From Betaproteobacteria bacterium UBA1934 (lineage in GTDB: Bacteria > Pseudomonadota > Gammaproteobacteria > Burkholderiales > Rhodocyclaceae), in the NCBI GenBank assembly GCA_002337055.1, contig DDFG01000005.1, positions 1,185,981-1,249,980 of the forward strand: a DNA stretch of 64,000 nucleotides. The letters run 5' to 3'. Of this stretch, positions 46,948 through 56,020 are shown piece after piece. The translations under genes were made by a program, and so were the position numbers. Within the stretch, counting starts at the first letter, position 1. Each line of letters starts with the position of its first letter. Under the pieces are notes generated by a model. It worked only from the letters and a program-made list of their open reading frames with translations, was not told where the DNA came from and made no database searches.

Positions 46948-48126
46948 ATGCAATCGCACGTCAGCAAACCTATCCATTTCACGTCGGCGCATCCATTGCG
47001 CGAATGCGGCGACGAGCCGGCCATCGTCGGCAACCGCGTCGAATTGCAGTTGTTGACGACGCTGCGCTGCAACCTCAAATGCACCTATTGCTCGCTGGAA
47101 GAAGGCGGCGTGGTCGGTTCGCAGGAAGACGTTGCCTACAGCCTCGACCAGCTCGACGCCTTCATCGACACGCAACTCGCCGGCAAGGAGATCTACGTCA
47201 CCTTCTATGGCGGCGAACCGACGCTGAACACCGCCTACATGGTCGAAGTGATGCGTCGCCATCCCGAATTCCGCTACCAGCTGCAGACCAATGGCACGTT
47301 GCTGGACGATCTTCCGGACGGCGTGTTGAGCCGGCTCTCCAACGTGCTGGTTTCGGTCGACGGCGGCGAGCGGATCACCGACCATTACCGTGGCCGAGGC
47401 ATTTACAAACAGGTGCAGAAAAATCTGCGCGCCATCCGCGCCCGTGTGCCGGGCACCGTGACGGCGCGGATGACTTGGAGCGATGCAGACATTGGTTTCG
47501 ACGAGATCGACGAATTGGCGCGTACCTTTGACTATGTCTATTTCCAGTTCGTCGCTGGCGAGGCGTACACGGCGGATGGTATCGAGAGGCGCAAAGGGGT
47601 ATTGACACAACTGGTCGAGCGCTTTTTTGCCAGCGACGAGCAGTTGTATCCGATCATCCCGATCATGGGCAGCGTCCGCAACAAGGTGCTGCCGAGTCGT
47701 GCTGTCGAGCTGTACGACGGTCAGACGCAGTGCCGCGTCTCGACGCACATCATCAACCTGATGCCGGACGGACGCATCTTTCCCTGCCCGGATTTGATGT
47801 ATTTGCCCGAGATGCAGCAGGGTGATGTCATCGCCAACTGGCTGAAACGCTCGCCCTTGCAGCCGCATGCCGACATGCCTTGCGAGGCGTGCGAAGCCTT
47901 CGCTTTCTGCCGCCGCAATTGCATGAAGAACCTCTACCTCGCCTATGTGCAGAACGACGCGGCCTACCGCAAGAACGTGGTCGAGCCGATCTGCGAACTG
48001 GTGAAGCACCTCGGCCGGGAAATCGACCGCCACCAGCCCAAGGCATGGTATGCCCGCGCCGCGTTGCCGGTGAAAAAAGCGCTGCGCGACTGCGAGGTTT
48101 ACGAATACGTCGAGATCATGCCCTGA
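46948..48126 (+). CDS. Radical SAM/SPASM-type protein
   Basis: The 392-residue enzyme has the radical SAM cluster motif CNLKCTYC (CxxxCxxC) near residue 40 and a TIM-barrel GGEP motif (TFYGGEPTL). A cysteine-rich C-terminal extension follows (QCRVSTHIINL...PCPD and PCEACEAFAFCRRNC), which should bind auxiliary iron-sulfur clusters. This layout is shared by peptide- and protein-modifying SPASM/twitch enzymes. I could not find a short precursor peptide gene on either side. GGGAGA precedes the ATG at 46948. An iron-sulfur flavoprotein gene follows after about 100 bases and could supply electrons. The substrate is unknown. Confidence 0.88.
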   Translation: MQSHVSKPIHFTSAHPLRECGDEPAIVGNRVELQLLTTLRCNLKCTYCSLEEGGVVGSQEDVAYSLDQLDAFIDTQLAGKEIYVTFYGGEPTLNTAYMVEVMRRHPEFRYQLQTNGTLLDDLPDGVLSRLSNVLVSVDGGERITDHYRGRGIYKQVQKNLRAIRARVPGTVTARMTWSDADIGFDEIDELARTFDYVYFQFVAGEAYTADGIERRKGVLTQLVERFFASDEQLYPIIPIMGSVRNKVLPSRAVELYDGQTQCRVSTHIINLMPDGRIFPCPDLMYLPEMQQGDVIANWLKRSPLQPHADMPCEACEAFAFCRRNCMKNLYLAYVQNDAAYRKNVVEPICELVKHLGREIDRHQPKAWYARAALPVKKALRDCEVYEYVEIMP

Positions 48127-48134
48127 ATGCGAAT

Positions 48135-48150
48135 CCCCCTTTCCGGGGGG
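48135..48150. repeat. Intergenic hairpin repeat CCCCCTTTCCGGGGGG (copy 1)
   Basis: The palindrome-like 16-mer lies nine bases after the radical SAM gene. An identical copy occurs in reverse orientation at 59216-59231. It has no T-tract, so it is not a classical terminator. Confidence 0.6.
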
Positions 48151-48224
48151 GTGTGGCGACACAGCCCTCTTCCAATAATAAAGCATGCCTGAATGGGCAC
48201 CGAATTCATTAATGGGAGACAGCC

Positions 48225-48845
48225 ATGAAAGTCATTGGAATCTGCGGCAGCCCGCGCCGCGGCGGCAATACCGAATACGCCACGCAATACACGCTCGACA
48301 AGATTGCCGCAAAGGGCATCGAAACCGAACTGATCCGTCTGGTCGACGTCAATGTGCGCTATTGCACAGCCTGTTACGACTGCGTGCGCGAGAAGAAATG
48401 CACGATCAACGACGATCTGGAAATGATCTTCCAAAAAGTCGAAGCCGCCGACGGACTGATACTTTCCAGCCCCGCCTATCACGCTTCGGTCACGCCGCTG
48501 ATGAAGTGTCTGATGGACCGCATGGGCTTCTCCGGCCGCTGGCGCGATAACCCGATGGTCGCCACCGAGAAGGCTTACACCTTCAAGGGAACGCCGTTTT
48601 CCGGCAAGATCGGCGCCCCGATCACCGTCGCCCGTCGCGCTGGCACCACGTCGGCGATGACCGATCTGCTGCTGTGGTTCACCGTCAACGACTTCATCAC
48701 TGTGGGGTCAGGCTACTGGCCGATGCTGCTGGCCGGCAAGGGCGGCGCCCGCGACGCCGAGAAAGACACCGAAGGCATGAGCCACCTCGATCATCTTGCC
48801 GAGAACATGGCGGGGTTGATTCTCAAGCTCCATGCGGCGAACTAG
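48225..48845 (+). CDS. Iron-sulfur flavoprotein (NADPH-dependent FMN reductase family)
   Basis: The 206-residue flavodoxin-fold protein begins MKVIGICGSPRRGGNTEY, the FMN phosphate-binding loop. It contains the compact cysteine motif YCTACYDCVREKKC (C-x2-C-x2-C-x5-C) that holds a 4Fe-4S cluster in archaeal-type iron-sulfur flavoproteins. These dimers pass electrons between ferredoxin or NADPH and acceptors such as oxygen, hydrogen peroxide or quinones. It lies about 100 bases after the radical SAM gene on the same strand, so it may feed electrons to that enzyme. This link is inference. Confidence 0.9.
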   Translation: MKVIGICGSPRRGGNTEYATQYTLDKIAAKGIETELIRLVDVNVRYCTACYDCVREKKCTINDDLEMIFQKVEAADGLILSSPAYHASVTPLMKCLMDRMGFSGRWRDNPMVATEKAYTFKGTPFSGKIGAPITVARRAGTTSAMTDLLLWFTVNDFITVGSGYWPMLLAGKGGARDAEKDTEGMSHLDHLAENMAGLILKLHAAN

Positions 48846-48914
48846 CTGATTGGCATTTTTATTGGATATGTCGAGCGTATGCTCGAGTGCATTCATCATA
48901 ATGCGGAGAGGGGT

Positions 48915-50028
48915 ATGCGCGTACGTCTGGCCTAGATAAACGGAGTGGTTGTCGGCGGGTTCTGCGTGTTGGCTGCCTGCGGAGGCGGCGGTGGCGACAG
49001 TCCCTCGGGCGGAGGCGGTTCAGTCGTTGTAACGCCGCCCGATCCGGGGGGGAGGGCAGCCGACGTTGCAGCAACGCGCCGACGCCGCGAAAGCGACGGC
49101 GACTGGCAACACCGTTTGTGCCGAGATCACGCCGTTCTACTGGGAAATTGGCGACAGGACGGGCGTTCTGGCGAGTGGAACGGGCGGCAACCAGTCCGCG
49201 CCCGCCCCCACAGCGTTGACGGAGATGCCCATCGCTTCGTCTGGCAAATGGCTGTTTTCGACCTATGTAGTCGAGAAACAGCTCGGGAGCCTTTCCAGCG
49301 CGGACATTGCCTTCCTGAATCTCAGCAGCAGCTATGTCAATAACAGCAGCATGTGCGAGGGTTACGATACTGTGTCGGCCTGCCTGGCCAAGCGCGGAAC
49401 CTTCGGAGGGTCGCGGGGCGACAGTATCGGGTGGGCAGGGACGGAGTTCTACTACGACGGCGCGCATATGCAGGTGTTGGCAAGCCGGATCGGCCTTGGG
49501 GACGACGATAGCGCCAAACTGGTCGCCGACATGAAAATCGTGCTCGGCAACGACCTGGATTTTGCCTACAACACGCCCTATCTGGCGGGCGGCGCGCGCG
49601 CCACGGCGGCAGGTTATGCGCGCTTCCTGCGCAAGCTGCGGGGCGGGCAATACCCCGCGATGTCCGCGCTACTGGGCAGCAATGCCGTGTGTGCCTTCGC
49701 CAACTCCACCGAGTGCCTCTCAAATTACAGCCCCATCAACCAATCGCGGGCATTCGGCCGCAACGACATCGGTGGTGAGCAATGGCACTATTCGCTCGGG
49801 CATGGGGTCGAAGACGATCCAGTCGTGGGTGATGGTGCTTTCAGCAGTAGCGGCAAGTGGGGTTTCTATCCGTGGATCGATCGCAGCAAGACCTGGTACG
49901 GCGTACTTGCCCGCTACGACACTGCTCATATGGACGCATCCACCGCTTCGCAACAGTATTCCTACATTACATCCGGCAACTGTGGCCGGCTTATCCGCGC
50001 TGCGTGGGTAAAAAGGAAAGCACAGTAA
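48915..50028 (+). pseudogene. Broken lipoprotein gene, serine beta-lactamase/DD-peptidase-like
   Basis: An ATG at 48915 with AGAGGGG upstream opens MRVRLA and then meets an in-frame TAG at codon 7 (48933). The same frame continues as a lipoprotein signal (VVVGGFCVLAACGGGGG). At a run of seven G (49046-49052) the frame must shift to continue as QPTLQQRADAAKATATGN...; removing one G would restore it. The body (to 50028, about 320 residues) has SxxK-like SSGKW, YVNN and a later SSGKW, reminiscent of penicillin-recognising serine enzymes, although this assignment is tentative. Two independent lesions make a non-functional gene likely; sequencing error in the G run is possible. Confidence 0.65.
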
Positions 50029-50041
50029 TCGCCAGCCCTAT

Positions 50042-52654
50042 TCAGGTCAGCAAACCCATCCGCCGGGCGCAATCGACCGCGCCCATGCGGCTGGTGACGC
50101 CGAGCTTGCGGTAGAGCATCTTCAGATACCACTTGACGGTCTCTTCGCCGATGTAGAGCAACTTGCCGACGTCGCGGTTGCCGTAACCCTGCGCGATCAG
50201 GCGGATGATTTGCAGTTCGCGCTGTTGCAAGGCGATCTTCGGGCCGGCTTCGGCAGGCTCGGTGGGTGGTGCGCCGAACCATTCCGGAAACCATTCGCGC
50301 AATTGCGGTGAGAGGTGACGTAGCGGTCGTGTCACCCCGCCGGCATCGCCCTCCTCGACGAGCGCGCGCAGATCGGCGAGTCGGGCGGTATCGCCGGTCA
50401 GGCGGTAGTCGGCCATGTGCATCAGCATCTCGAATTCAAGGCCGCGCCGTCGTTGCCCAAAACGGCGCGACTTGGCAAAACGCGCCGCGGCGGCCTCGCG
50501 CACGGCGGCATCTTCACCACGTTCGAAAGCCAGGCGCAGGCGAACGCTGCCGACCATGTCGGCCGTCTCGGAGTAGCGGTCCGGCACTTCCGCCTCGTAG
50601 GCGGGCATCTGGTCGAGTTCGGCGGCGGCAAGGTCGAACTGGCCGTTCATCAGCGCTTCGCTGGCACGGATCAGCCCGACTTTCTGCACGACCCGCCGCA
50701 AGCGACGTGAAACGCCCTCGAAAAGTGCGCTTTCGAGATCGACCTCGGCGTCGGCGGTGCGGCCGAGCGCACATAGAATCTGCGCCCGTGAAGCCAGCGC
50801 CACCCCGAAGAAGGCGCGATTTGCCGTCGTTTCGAGCAAGGTGATGGCGTCGCTGATCTCGGTCAGCGCCTCGCCGAGACTGCCTTTCTCGAGCAGCAGC
50901 AGGGCCAGCATGGCTTTCATGAAGGCGACGCCGGTGGAGCGGTTCCAGCCCAGCGCGGCGGCGTCGTGCAGGCTGGCGCGCACGAATTTTTCCGATTCGA
51001 TGGCCTGTGCTTTCAGGTAGAGCGTGTAACCGACGTTGTAACGCGCCAGCAGGTTAGCGTTCGCGCAGTCCAACGTCATGCCGACCGCCGAATGGTATTG
51101 CGCGAGCGCCTTGTCCAGGCCGTATTTTCGACGAGTGAAATAACCGAGTCCGGTATAGGCGTAACCGAGGATTTCGGGGTTGTCGCGTGGTAACTCGGTA
51201 ATCATCGAGGTCGTCAGTTCGACATCGCCCGGATCGTGTGTCTCGACGACGCTGATCCATAGCGAAATGACATCGAGCTCGGCGCGCAGCCGGCTTTCGT
51301 TGCGCGAGGTGTGCGCCACCTGGCGCGCGATGCGGACACGCTCGCTGACCTCCGGAAACTTGCAGTACATCAGCAGCACCCAGGCGAGCAGGGTGGAGAG
51401 ATCGGCGTTGCGATCGACCTGTTCCGGCGGCAGCGCGGTAATCCACTTGTAGAGTTCGATGAAGTCGCCGGAGCGCAACAGCGAGCGGCCCTTGGTCAGT
51501 AGCAGTTCGATGGCCTCGTCGTAGAGTTTGCCGCGGATGGCATAGGCCAGCGCCTCTGCCAGCAGGTTGTTCTGGCCGCACCAGTGGGAGGCGCGGCGGA
51601 AAAGTTCAGCAATGCGCTCGGGGTGGCGCCGCTCCAGCATGCCGAACAAAAAACTGGCGAACAACTGATGATAGCGGAACCAGGTGCGCGAATAATCGAG
51701 GCGGATCAGGAAGAGATTTTTGCGCTCGATCTCGTCGATCAGGGGTAAGCAGTTGTCGGTGCCGCTCACGGCGGCGCACAGCGCCGGCGTCAGGCGTTCG
51801 AGGATGGATGTGGCGAGCAGGAACTCGCAGACAGCCTCGCTCTGGTTGCAGAAAATGGTCTCGAACAGGTAGTCGGAAATGTCGATCTGGTTGCCCGACA
51901 ACTCGGCCAGCGGCGCCAGTGACTCGCCATCCCGGTGCGCGGCGAGGGAGGCGAGCTTGATGCCACCGATCCAGCCTTCAGTGACCTCGAATAGCGCCTG
52001 CACCTGGGCATCGCTGATGGCGAGACCCTCAAGTTCAAGCAGATATTTCTTGGCTTCTTCCAGCGTCAGGCGCAGGTTGTTCCAGCTGATTTCGACCAAT
52101 TGCCCTTTCATACTCTGTTCTTCAAGCGAGATGTTGGGGCGGCCACGCGTGGCGCAAATGACGCGTACCGAATAGGGCAGTGAGCGGAAAAAGGCGTTCA
52201 GCGGACCGCAGATATCGGCTTCGGCCAGGTAGTGGATGTCGTCGAGGAAGAGCGTGAACGGTTGGCCGCTACGCGCGAAACCCTCGATCAGCGACGAGAG
52301 GACCGAGTCGGGCAGCGCGTTGGGCGCCGCCGCGAGAATCTGCCGGGCTTCGAGGACGACATTCGGGTCGCCGGCGGCGATGGCTTCGACAAAGTGCGGC
52401 AGGAAACGGCTGGGGAGGTTGTCGCCCGGCGTCACCGTCATCCAGCTCACGGCGCCGCCGCCATCGCGCAGGGCGTGAAAACACTCGGCCAACAGCGTGG
52501 TCTTGCCGAATCCAGCGGGGGCGTTGATGACTTGCAGGCGTTTCGAGCGGTTGTCGAGGATGCGCGACACCAGGTGAGGACGCAGAAGCAGGGCGCTTTC
52601 AAATTTGGGCGGACTGAGTTTCGTCACCAGCACGGGTGAAACATGGCCGCTCAT
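50042..52654 (-). CDS. MalT-like LuxR family ATP-dependent regulator
   Basis: The 870-residue regulator of the LAL/MalT (STAND ATPase) class has Walker A NAPAGFGKTTLL near residue 45 and Walker B TLFLDDIHYLAEAD. A TPR-like helical region covers about residues 400-790. A C-terminal LuxR helix-turn-helix ends the protein (LQQRELQIIRLIAQGYGNRDVGK; VKWYLKMLYRKLGV). Such proteins respond to small inducers and activate catabolic operons. The ATG at 52654 is preferred because AAGGGGG lies eight bases upstream. It is divergent from the CoA-transferase/MaoC/crotonase gene set, which it probably controls. Confidence 0.92.
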   Translation of the reverse strand: MSGHVSPVLVTKLSPPKFESALLLRPHLVSRILDNRSKRLQVINAPAGFGKTTLLAECFHALRDGGGAVSWMTVTPGDNLPSRFLPHFVEAIAAGDPNVVLEARQILAAAPNALPDSVLSSLIEGFARSGQPFTLFLDDIHYLAEADICGPLNAFFRSLPYSVRVICATRGRPNISLEEQSMKGQLVEISWNNLRLTLEEAKKYLLELEGLAISDAQVQALFEVTEGWIGGIKLASLAAHRDGESLAPLAELSGNQIDISDYLFETIFCNQSEAVCEFLLATSILERLTPALCAAVSGTDNCLPLIDEIERKNLFLIRLDYSRTWFRYHQLFASFLFGMLERRHPERIAELFRRASHWCGQNNLLAEALAYAIRGKLYDEAIELLLTKGRSLLRSGDFIELYKWITALPPEQVDRNADLSTLLAWVLLMYCKFPEVSERVRIARQVAHTSRNESRLRAELDVISLWISVVETHDPGDVELTTSMITELPRDNPEILGYAYTGLGYFTRRKYGLDKALAQYHSAVGMTLDCANANLLARYNVGYTLYLKAQAIESEKFVRASLHDAAALGWNRSTGVAFMKAMLALLLLEKGSLGEALTEISDAITLLETTANRAFFGVALASRAQILCALGRTADAEVDLESALFEGVSRRLRRVVQKVGLIRASEALMNGQFDLAAAELDQMPAYEAEVPDRYSETADMVGSVRLRLAFERGEDAAVREAAAARFAKSRRFGQRRRGLEFEMLMHMADYRLTGDTARLADLRALVEEGDAGGVTRPLRHLSPQLREWFPEWFGAPPTEPAEAGPKIALQQRELQIIRLIAQGYGNRDVGKLLYIGEETVKWYLKMLYRKLGVTSRMGAVDCARRMGLLT

Positions 52655-52682
52655 CTGCATTACCCCCTTGTTATGTCGCCTT

Positions 52683-52731
52683 CCCCCCGGCTGCGGGGGG
52701 GTACCCCCCAATTTTCCCCACCCTTGGGGGG
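52683..52731. repeat. Two G/C-tract hairpins in the divergent regulator/operon gap
   Basis: CCCCCC...GGGGGGG (52683-52701) and CCCCCC...GGGGGG (52704-52731) form two consecutive stem-loops between the MalT-like gene and the CoA-transferase gene. They resemble, but do not match, the 16-mer repeated at 48135 and 59216. Confidence 0.5.
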
Positions 52732-52793
52732 AGAGATTTCGTCGTGCCGGAATTTTAAGCTGCTTTTTACATTACAAACACGAGGAGTTTTCC

Positions 52794-54128
52794 ATGGCTT
52801 CCGCTTACGACTATCGCAGCAAGGTGATCAGCATTGAAGAGGCGCTCGCCAAGATCAAGTCGGACGACGTTGTGATCTCGGCGTTGGCTGGTGCCGAGCC
52901 CCGGGGTATTCTCGAACAGCTGCATACCATTGCGCCGCGAGTCAAAAACGTCTCCGTGGCGACCTGCCTGCCGTTGCACAAGGGGTTGTGGTACATGGAC
53001 CCGGCGATGAAGGGACACTTCATCCACCATGCCTGGTTCTACACCGCTGGCACACGCAAGGCCACCGATTCGGGCTGGGGTACTTGCACCTGCGTGCCGT
53101 GCCATCTGCATACCGCCGGCCACGACCGCCTGAAATATCGCAAACCCACTGTCTTTCTGGGCACCTGCACGCCGCCGGATCGCTTCGGTTTTGTCTCCCT
53201 GTCGCTGTCCGCGACGTACGAGCGCGAGCTGATGGAAGCGGCCGATATCGTCATTCTCGAAATGAACCCGCAGACACCGTGGACTTATGGCGACACGGTC
53301 ATTCATCTGGATGCGGTCGACTACATCGTCGAAAACGAATACGCGCTGCCGCAACTGCCGATCGTCGAATCGGACGATCGCGACCGCAAGATCGGCGGTT
53401 ATATCGCCCAACTGATCGAAGACGGTTCCTGCATCCAGCTTGGCATTGGAGGCATTCCCAATGCGGTCGCCGGAGAGTTGTTGAACAAAAAGGGTTTGTC
53501 GATCCACACTGAAATGTTTACCGATGGCATGGTCGATCTCTACGACGCCGGTGCCATTGCCAAGTCGGCGCCCGGTAGCGACCCGCGCATGCTGGCCGGC
53601 AAGATGGTGGCGACCTTTGCGCTCGGCACCCAGCGCCTGTACGACTTCATCCACCAGAACCCCGCCGTGGCTATCATGCGCGGCTCCTGGGTGAATAGCC
53701 CGTACGTGATCCGGCACAACAAGAAGCAGGTGTCGATCAACACCAGCCTCGAAATCGACCTCACCGGCCAGGTTTGCTCCGAATCGATCGGGCACAAGCA
53801 GTTTTCCGGCAGCGGCGGCCAGGCTGACACCGCGATCGGCGCGCAGATGTCCGAAGGCGGCATGTCCTTTATCGCGCTCTATTCGACAGCCGAAGTCAAG
53901 CAGGCGGATGGCACGCGCAAGACCGTTTCCAAAATCGCGCCGACATTGACGCCGGGCGCGGTGGTCACCCTGCATCGCGCGCATGTCGATTATGTCGTGA
54001 CCGAATACGGCATCGTCCGCCTGAAGGGCGCACCCATCAACGAGCGTGCCGCTGCCCTGATTTCGATTGCCCATCCGGATTTCCGGGCTGCCCTGAACGA
54101 AGAAGCCGAAAAGCTCGGCTTCCTGTAA
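52794..54128 (+). CDS. Acetyl-CoA hydrolase/CoA transferase family protein
   Basis: The 444-residue cytosolic enzyme of the class I CoA-transferase family (4-hydroxybutyrate/acetate type) would move CoA from acetyl-CoA to a carboxylic acid. Key features are GIGGIPNAVAGEL, the catalytic glutamate in HTEMFTDGMVDL, GSGGQADTAIGAQ, and the C-terminal VDYVVTEYGIVRLKG. CGAGGAG precedes the ATG at 52794. It is the first gene of a set with a MaoC-like and a crotonase-like gene, opposite a MalT-type activator. Whether it hydrolyses or transfers cannot be told from sequence. Confidence 0.9.
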   Translation: MASAYDYRSKVISIEEALAKIKSDDVVISALAGAEPRGILEQLHTIAPRVKNVSVATCLPLHKGLWYMDPAMKGHFIHHAWFYTAGTRKATDSGWGTCTCVPCHLHTAGHDRLKYRKPTVFLGTCTPPDRFGFVSLSLSATYERELMEAADIVILEMNPQTPWTYGDTVIHLDAVDYIVENEYALPQLPIVESDDRDRKIGGYIAQLIEDGSCIQLGIGGIPNAVAGELLNKKGLSIHTEMFTDGMVDLYDAGAIAKSAPGSDPRMLAGKMVATFALGTQRLYDFIHQNPAVAIMRGSWVNSPYVIRHNKKQVSINTSLEIDLTGQVCSESIGHKQFSGSGGQADTAIGAQMSEGGMSFIALYSTAEVKQADGTRKTVSKIAPTLTPGAVVTLHRAHVDYVVTEYGIVRLKGAPINERAAALISIAHPDFRAALNEEAEKLGFL

Positions 54129-54182
54129 TCGCGAATCCATCAGGGTCGGCAACGACCCGATTTCACAACCGAGGAGAAAAAA

Positions 54183-55088
54183 ATGGCATGGAATGTAGGC
54201 GATACGGCGAGTTTCCGCCGCGTCCTCACCCAGGAAGATTTCAACCGCTTTGCCGCGCTGAGCTGGGATGACAACCCCATTCACTGCGACCCGGTGTTTG
54301 CCGCAAAAAGCCACTTCGGCGGTACCGTTTCGCACGGCATGTTGCTTTACAGCGTTCTGTCGAAGGCTTTTTCCGAGCTGCTGCCGGGGCCGGGCGCGAT
54401 CCAGCTTGAACAGGAGTTCATGTTCCCGAACGGGACCTACACCGGTGAAGAAATCGTGTTCGCGGTGACGGTCAAGGCGGTCAATCCGGATGGCACGCTG
54501 GAACTGGTGACGACGGTCAGCAAGGCCAGCGATCCCGCCAATGTCAAGGCGCAGGGACGTGCCAAGGTTGCCCCGGCCGGCGTCAAACCGGACTTTTCGC
54601 ACACTCCGGCCGGCGCCGCCGTGCAGGAAGCGGGTGACGACTATCTCTATGGTCTCAAGCCCGGCATGTTCAAGGAAAAGAAGCGCACCTTCAACGACGC
54701 CGATCTGGCCGAGTACGGCAATCTGGGCGGCGACCGCAACCCGCTCATGCGCGAGGACGAATTCGGTCGCGCCGCGGGCTTTACCGGGCGCATCGTGCCG
54801 TGGCCGCTGCTGGCCGGCATGTTCTCCGACATGCTGGGGACCGACTTGCCGGGTCGGGGCACCGGCTGGATGAAGCAGAAACTGATCTACAAGAGCGCCG
54901 CCTATCCGGGTGAAGAACTGACCGCCCGGGTCGAGATCACGCGCCTGCGCGCCGACAAGGAACTGGTCAATCTGCGTTCGACCATTGTCGGTCCGGACGG
55001 ACGCCTGGTCTGCGACGGCGAATCGCTGGTGCTGGTCAGGAATCTCGCGGACAAGGGCGACAAGGGTCCGAACTTCGGGCGCGGCTAG
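54183..55088 (+). CDS. Double-hotdog MaoC-like dehydratase
   Basis: The 301-residue protein has two hotdog domains in tandem. The first (about 1-140) keeps the hydratase motif DDNPIHCDPVFA, with catalytic Asp and His. The second (about 160-290) has GGDRNPLMREDEF, in which the His is replaced by Met, so only the first half should be active. The second half is probably structural, as in eukaryotic-type hydratase 2 proteins. The expected reaction is hydration of enoyl-CoA or dehydration of 3-hydroxyacyl-CoA. It follows the CoA transferase by 54 bases and ends at a strong terminator. Confidence 0.88.
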   Translation: MAWNVGDTASFRRVLTQEDFNRFAALSWDDNPIHCDPVFAAKSHFGGTVSHGMLLYSVLSKAFSELLPGPGAIQLEQEFMFPNGTYTGEEIVFAVTVKAVNPDGTLELVTTVSKASDPANVKAQGRAKVAPAGVKPDFSHTPAGAAVQEAGDDYLYGLKPGMFKEKKRTFNDADLAEYGNLGGDRNPLMREDEFGRAAGFTGRIVPWPLLAGMFSDMLGTDLPGRGTGWMKQKLIYKSAAYPGEELTARVEITRLRADKELVNLRSTIVGPDGRLVCDGESLVLVRNLADKGDKGPNFGRG

Positions 55089-55096
55089 GCGAGGTA

Positions 55097-55124
55097 GGCC
55101 ACCCGGGTACGGGTGGCCTTTCTT
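55097..55124 (+). terminator. Rho-independent terminator after the MaoC-like gene
   Basis: GGCCACCCG and CGGGTGGCC form a nine-pair stem with a GGTA loop, followed by TTTCTT. It lies between the MaoC-like and crotonase-like genes, so part of the transcription may stop here. Confidence 0.8.
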
Positions 55125-55139
55125 GGGGAGGAGGCTGGC

Positions 55140-55949
55140 ATGACTCAACAAGCGCGAGACTGGGTCAGACTGGAGCGCCATAGTGGCGTTGCCAAGCTGA
55201 CGCTTTGCCGGACCGGAATGCAGAATGCCCTGGTGCCGGAACTGCTGGCTCCCTTGCTGGCGATTCTGCAAAGCCTGCATGCGGATAGCAGCGTCCGCGC
55301 GGTGGTCCTGGCGGCCGAGGGCCCAGCCTTCTCGATTGGGGGCGACATGCGGCGTTTCGCCGCCGAGGGGCGCATTGGCAAGGATAATCTTCGCCACTAT
55401 TCGGCACGCCTCGTCGGCCTGCTCAACGAGGTGGCGCTGGCCATGCTGGCGCTTCCGCAACCCATTGTCGGCGCGATACATGGCACGGTCACCGGCGGCT
55501 CCATCGGCCTGTTGGCTGGATGCGATCTGGTGGTGATGGCCGACTCGGCGGTGATCAAAGCGCATTACGCCAATGCCGGCTATTGCCCGGATGGAGGCTG
55601 GACTGCCTGGTTGCCGGAGCTGATCGGCGCGCGGCGCGTGGCGGCGGCGCTGCTGCTCAACCGCAGTTTGCCAGCGGCCGATGCGCTTGAATGGGGATTG
55701 GCGAATTGCCTGGTGCCGGTCGATGAGGTCGAGACCGAGGCGCTGGCGATGGCGGAACGCATCGCGGCGTATCCCCACGGCACGATGCACTGGAGCAAGC
55801 GGCTGTTACGCGATCGTACCCCGGAGTTGGCTGCTCGTCTCGAAGCGGAGCGGCGCGGATTCATCGAACTGGTCGCCACGGAAAGGGCCATGGAAAGCAC
55901 GGAGCGTTTTCTGGCGACTTTTACCAACTACCCCGACGATCCATCCTGA
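55140..55949 (+). CDS. Enoyl-CoA hydratase/isomerase family protein (PaaG-like)
   Basis: The 269-residue crotonase-fold enzyme forms its oxyanion hole with FSIGGDMRRF and GTVTGGSIGLLAGCD. In the active-site loop the hydratase glutamate pair is not kept: the stretch reads HYANAGYCPDGGW, with Asp in the position used by PaaG-type isomerases. An isomerase or ring-modifying reaction on an acyl-CoA is therefore more likely than simple hydration. GGGGAGGAGG precedes the ATG at 55140. It lies after a terminator but on the same strand as the CoA-transferase and MaoC genes. Confidence 0.88.
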   Translation: MTQQARDWVRLERHSGVAKLTLCRTGMQNALVPELLAPLLAILQSLHADSSVRAVVLAAEGPAFSIGGDMRRFAAEGRIGKDNLRHYSARLVGLLNEVALAMLALPQPIVGAIHGTVTGGSIGLLAGCDLVVMADSAVIKAHYANAGYCPDGGWTAWLPELIGARRVAAALLLNRSLPAADALEWGLANCLVPVDEVETEALAMAERIAAYPHGTMHWSKRLLRDRTPELAARLEAERRGFIELVATERAMESTERFLATFTNYPDDPS

Positions 55950-56020
55950 TAGCCGGAACGAAGGGTCAACACGAATCCTCCCGACAGGGAGGGCAGGTTT
56001 CACACACTTAGGAGGCAAGC

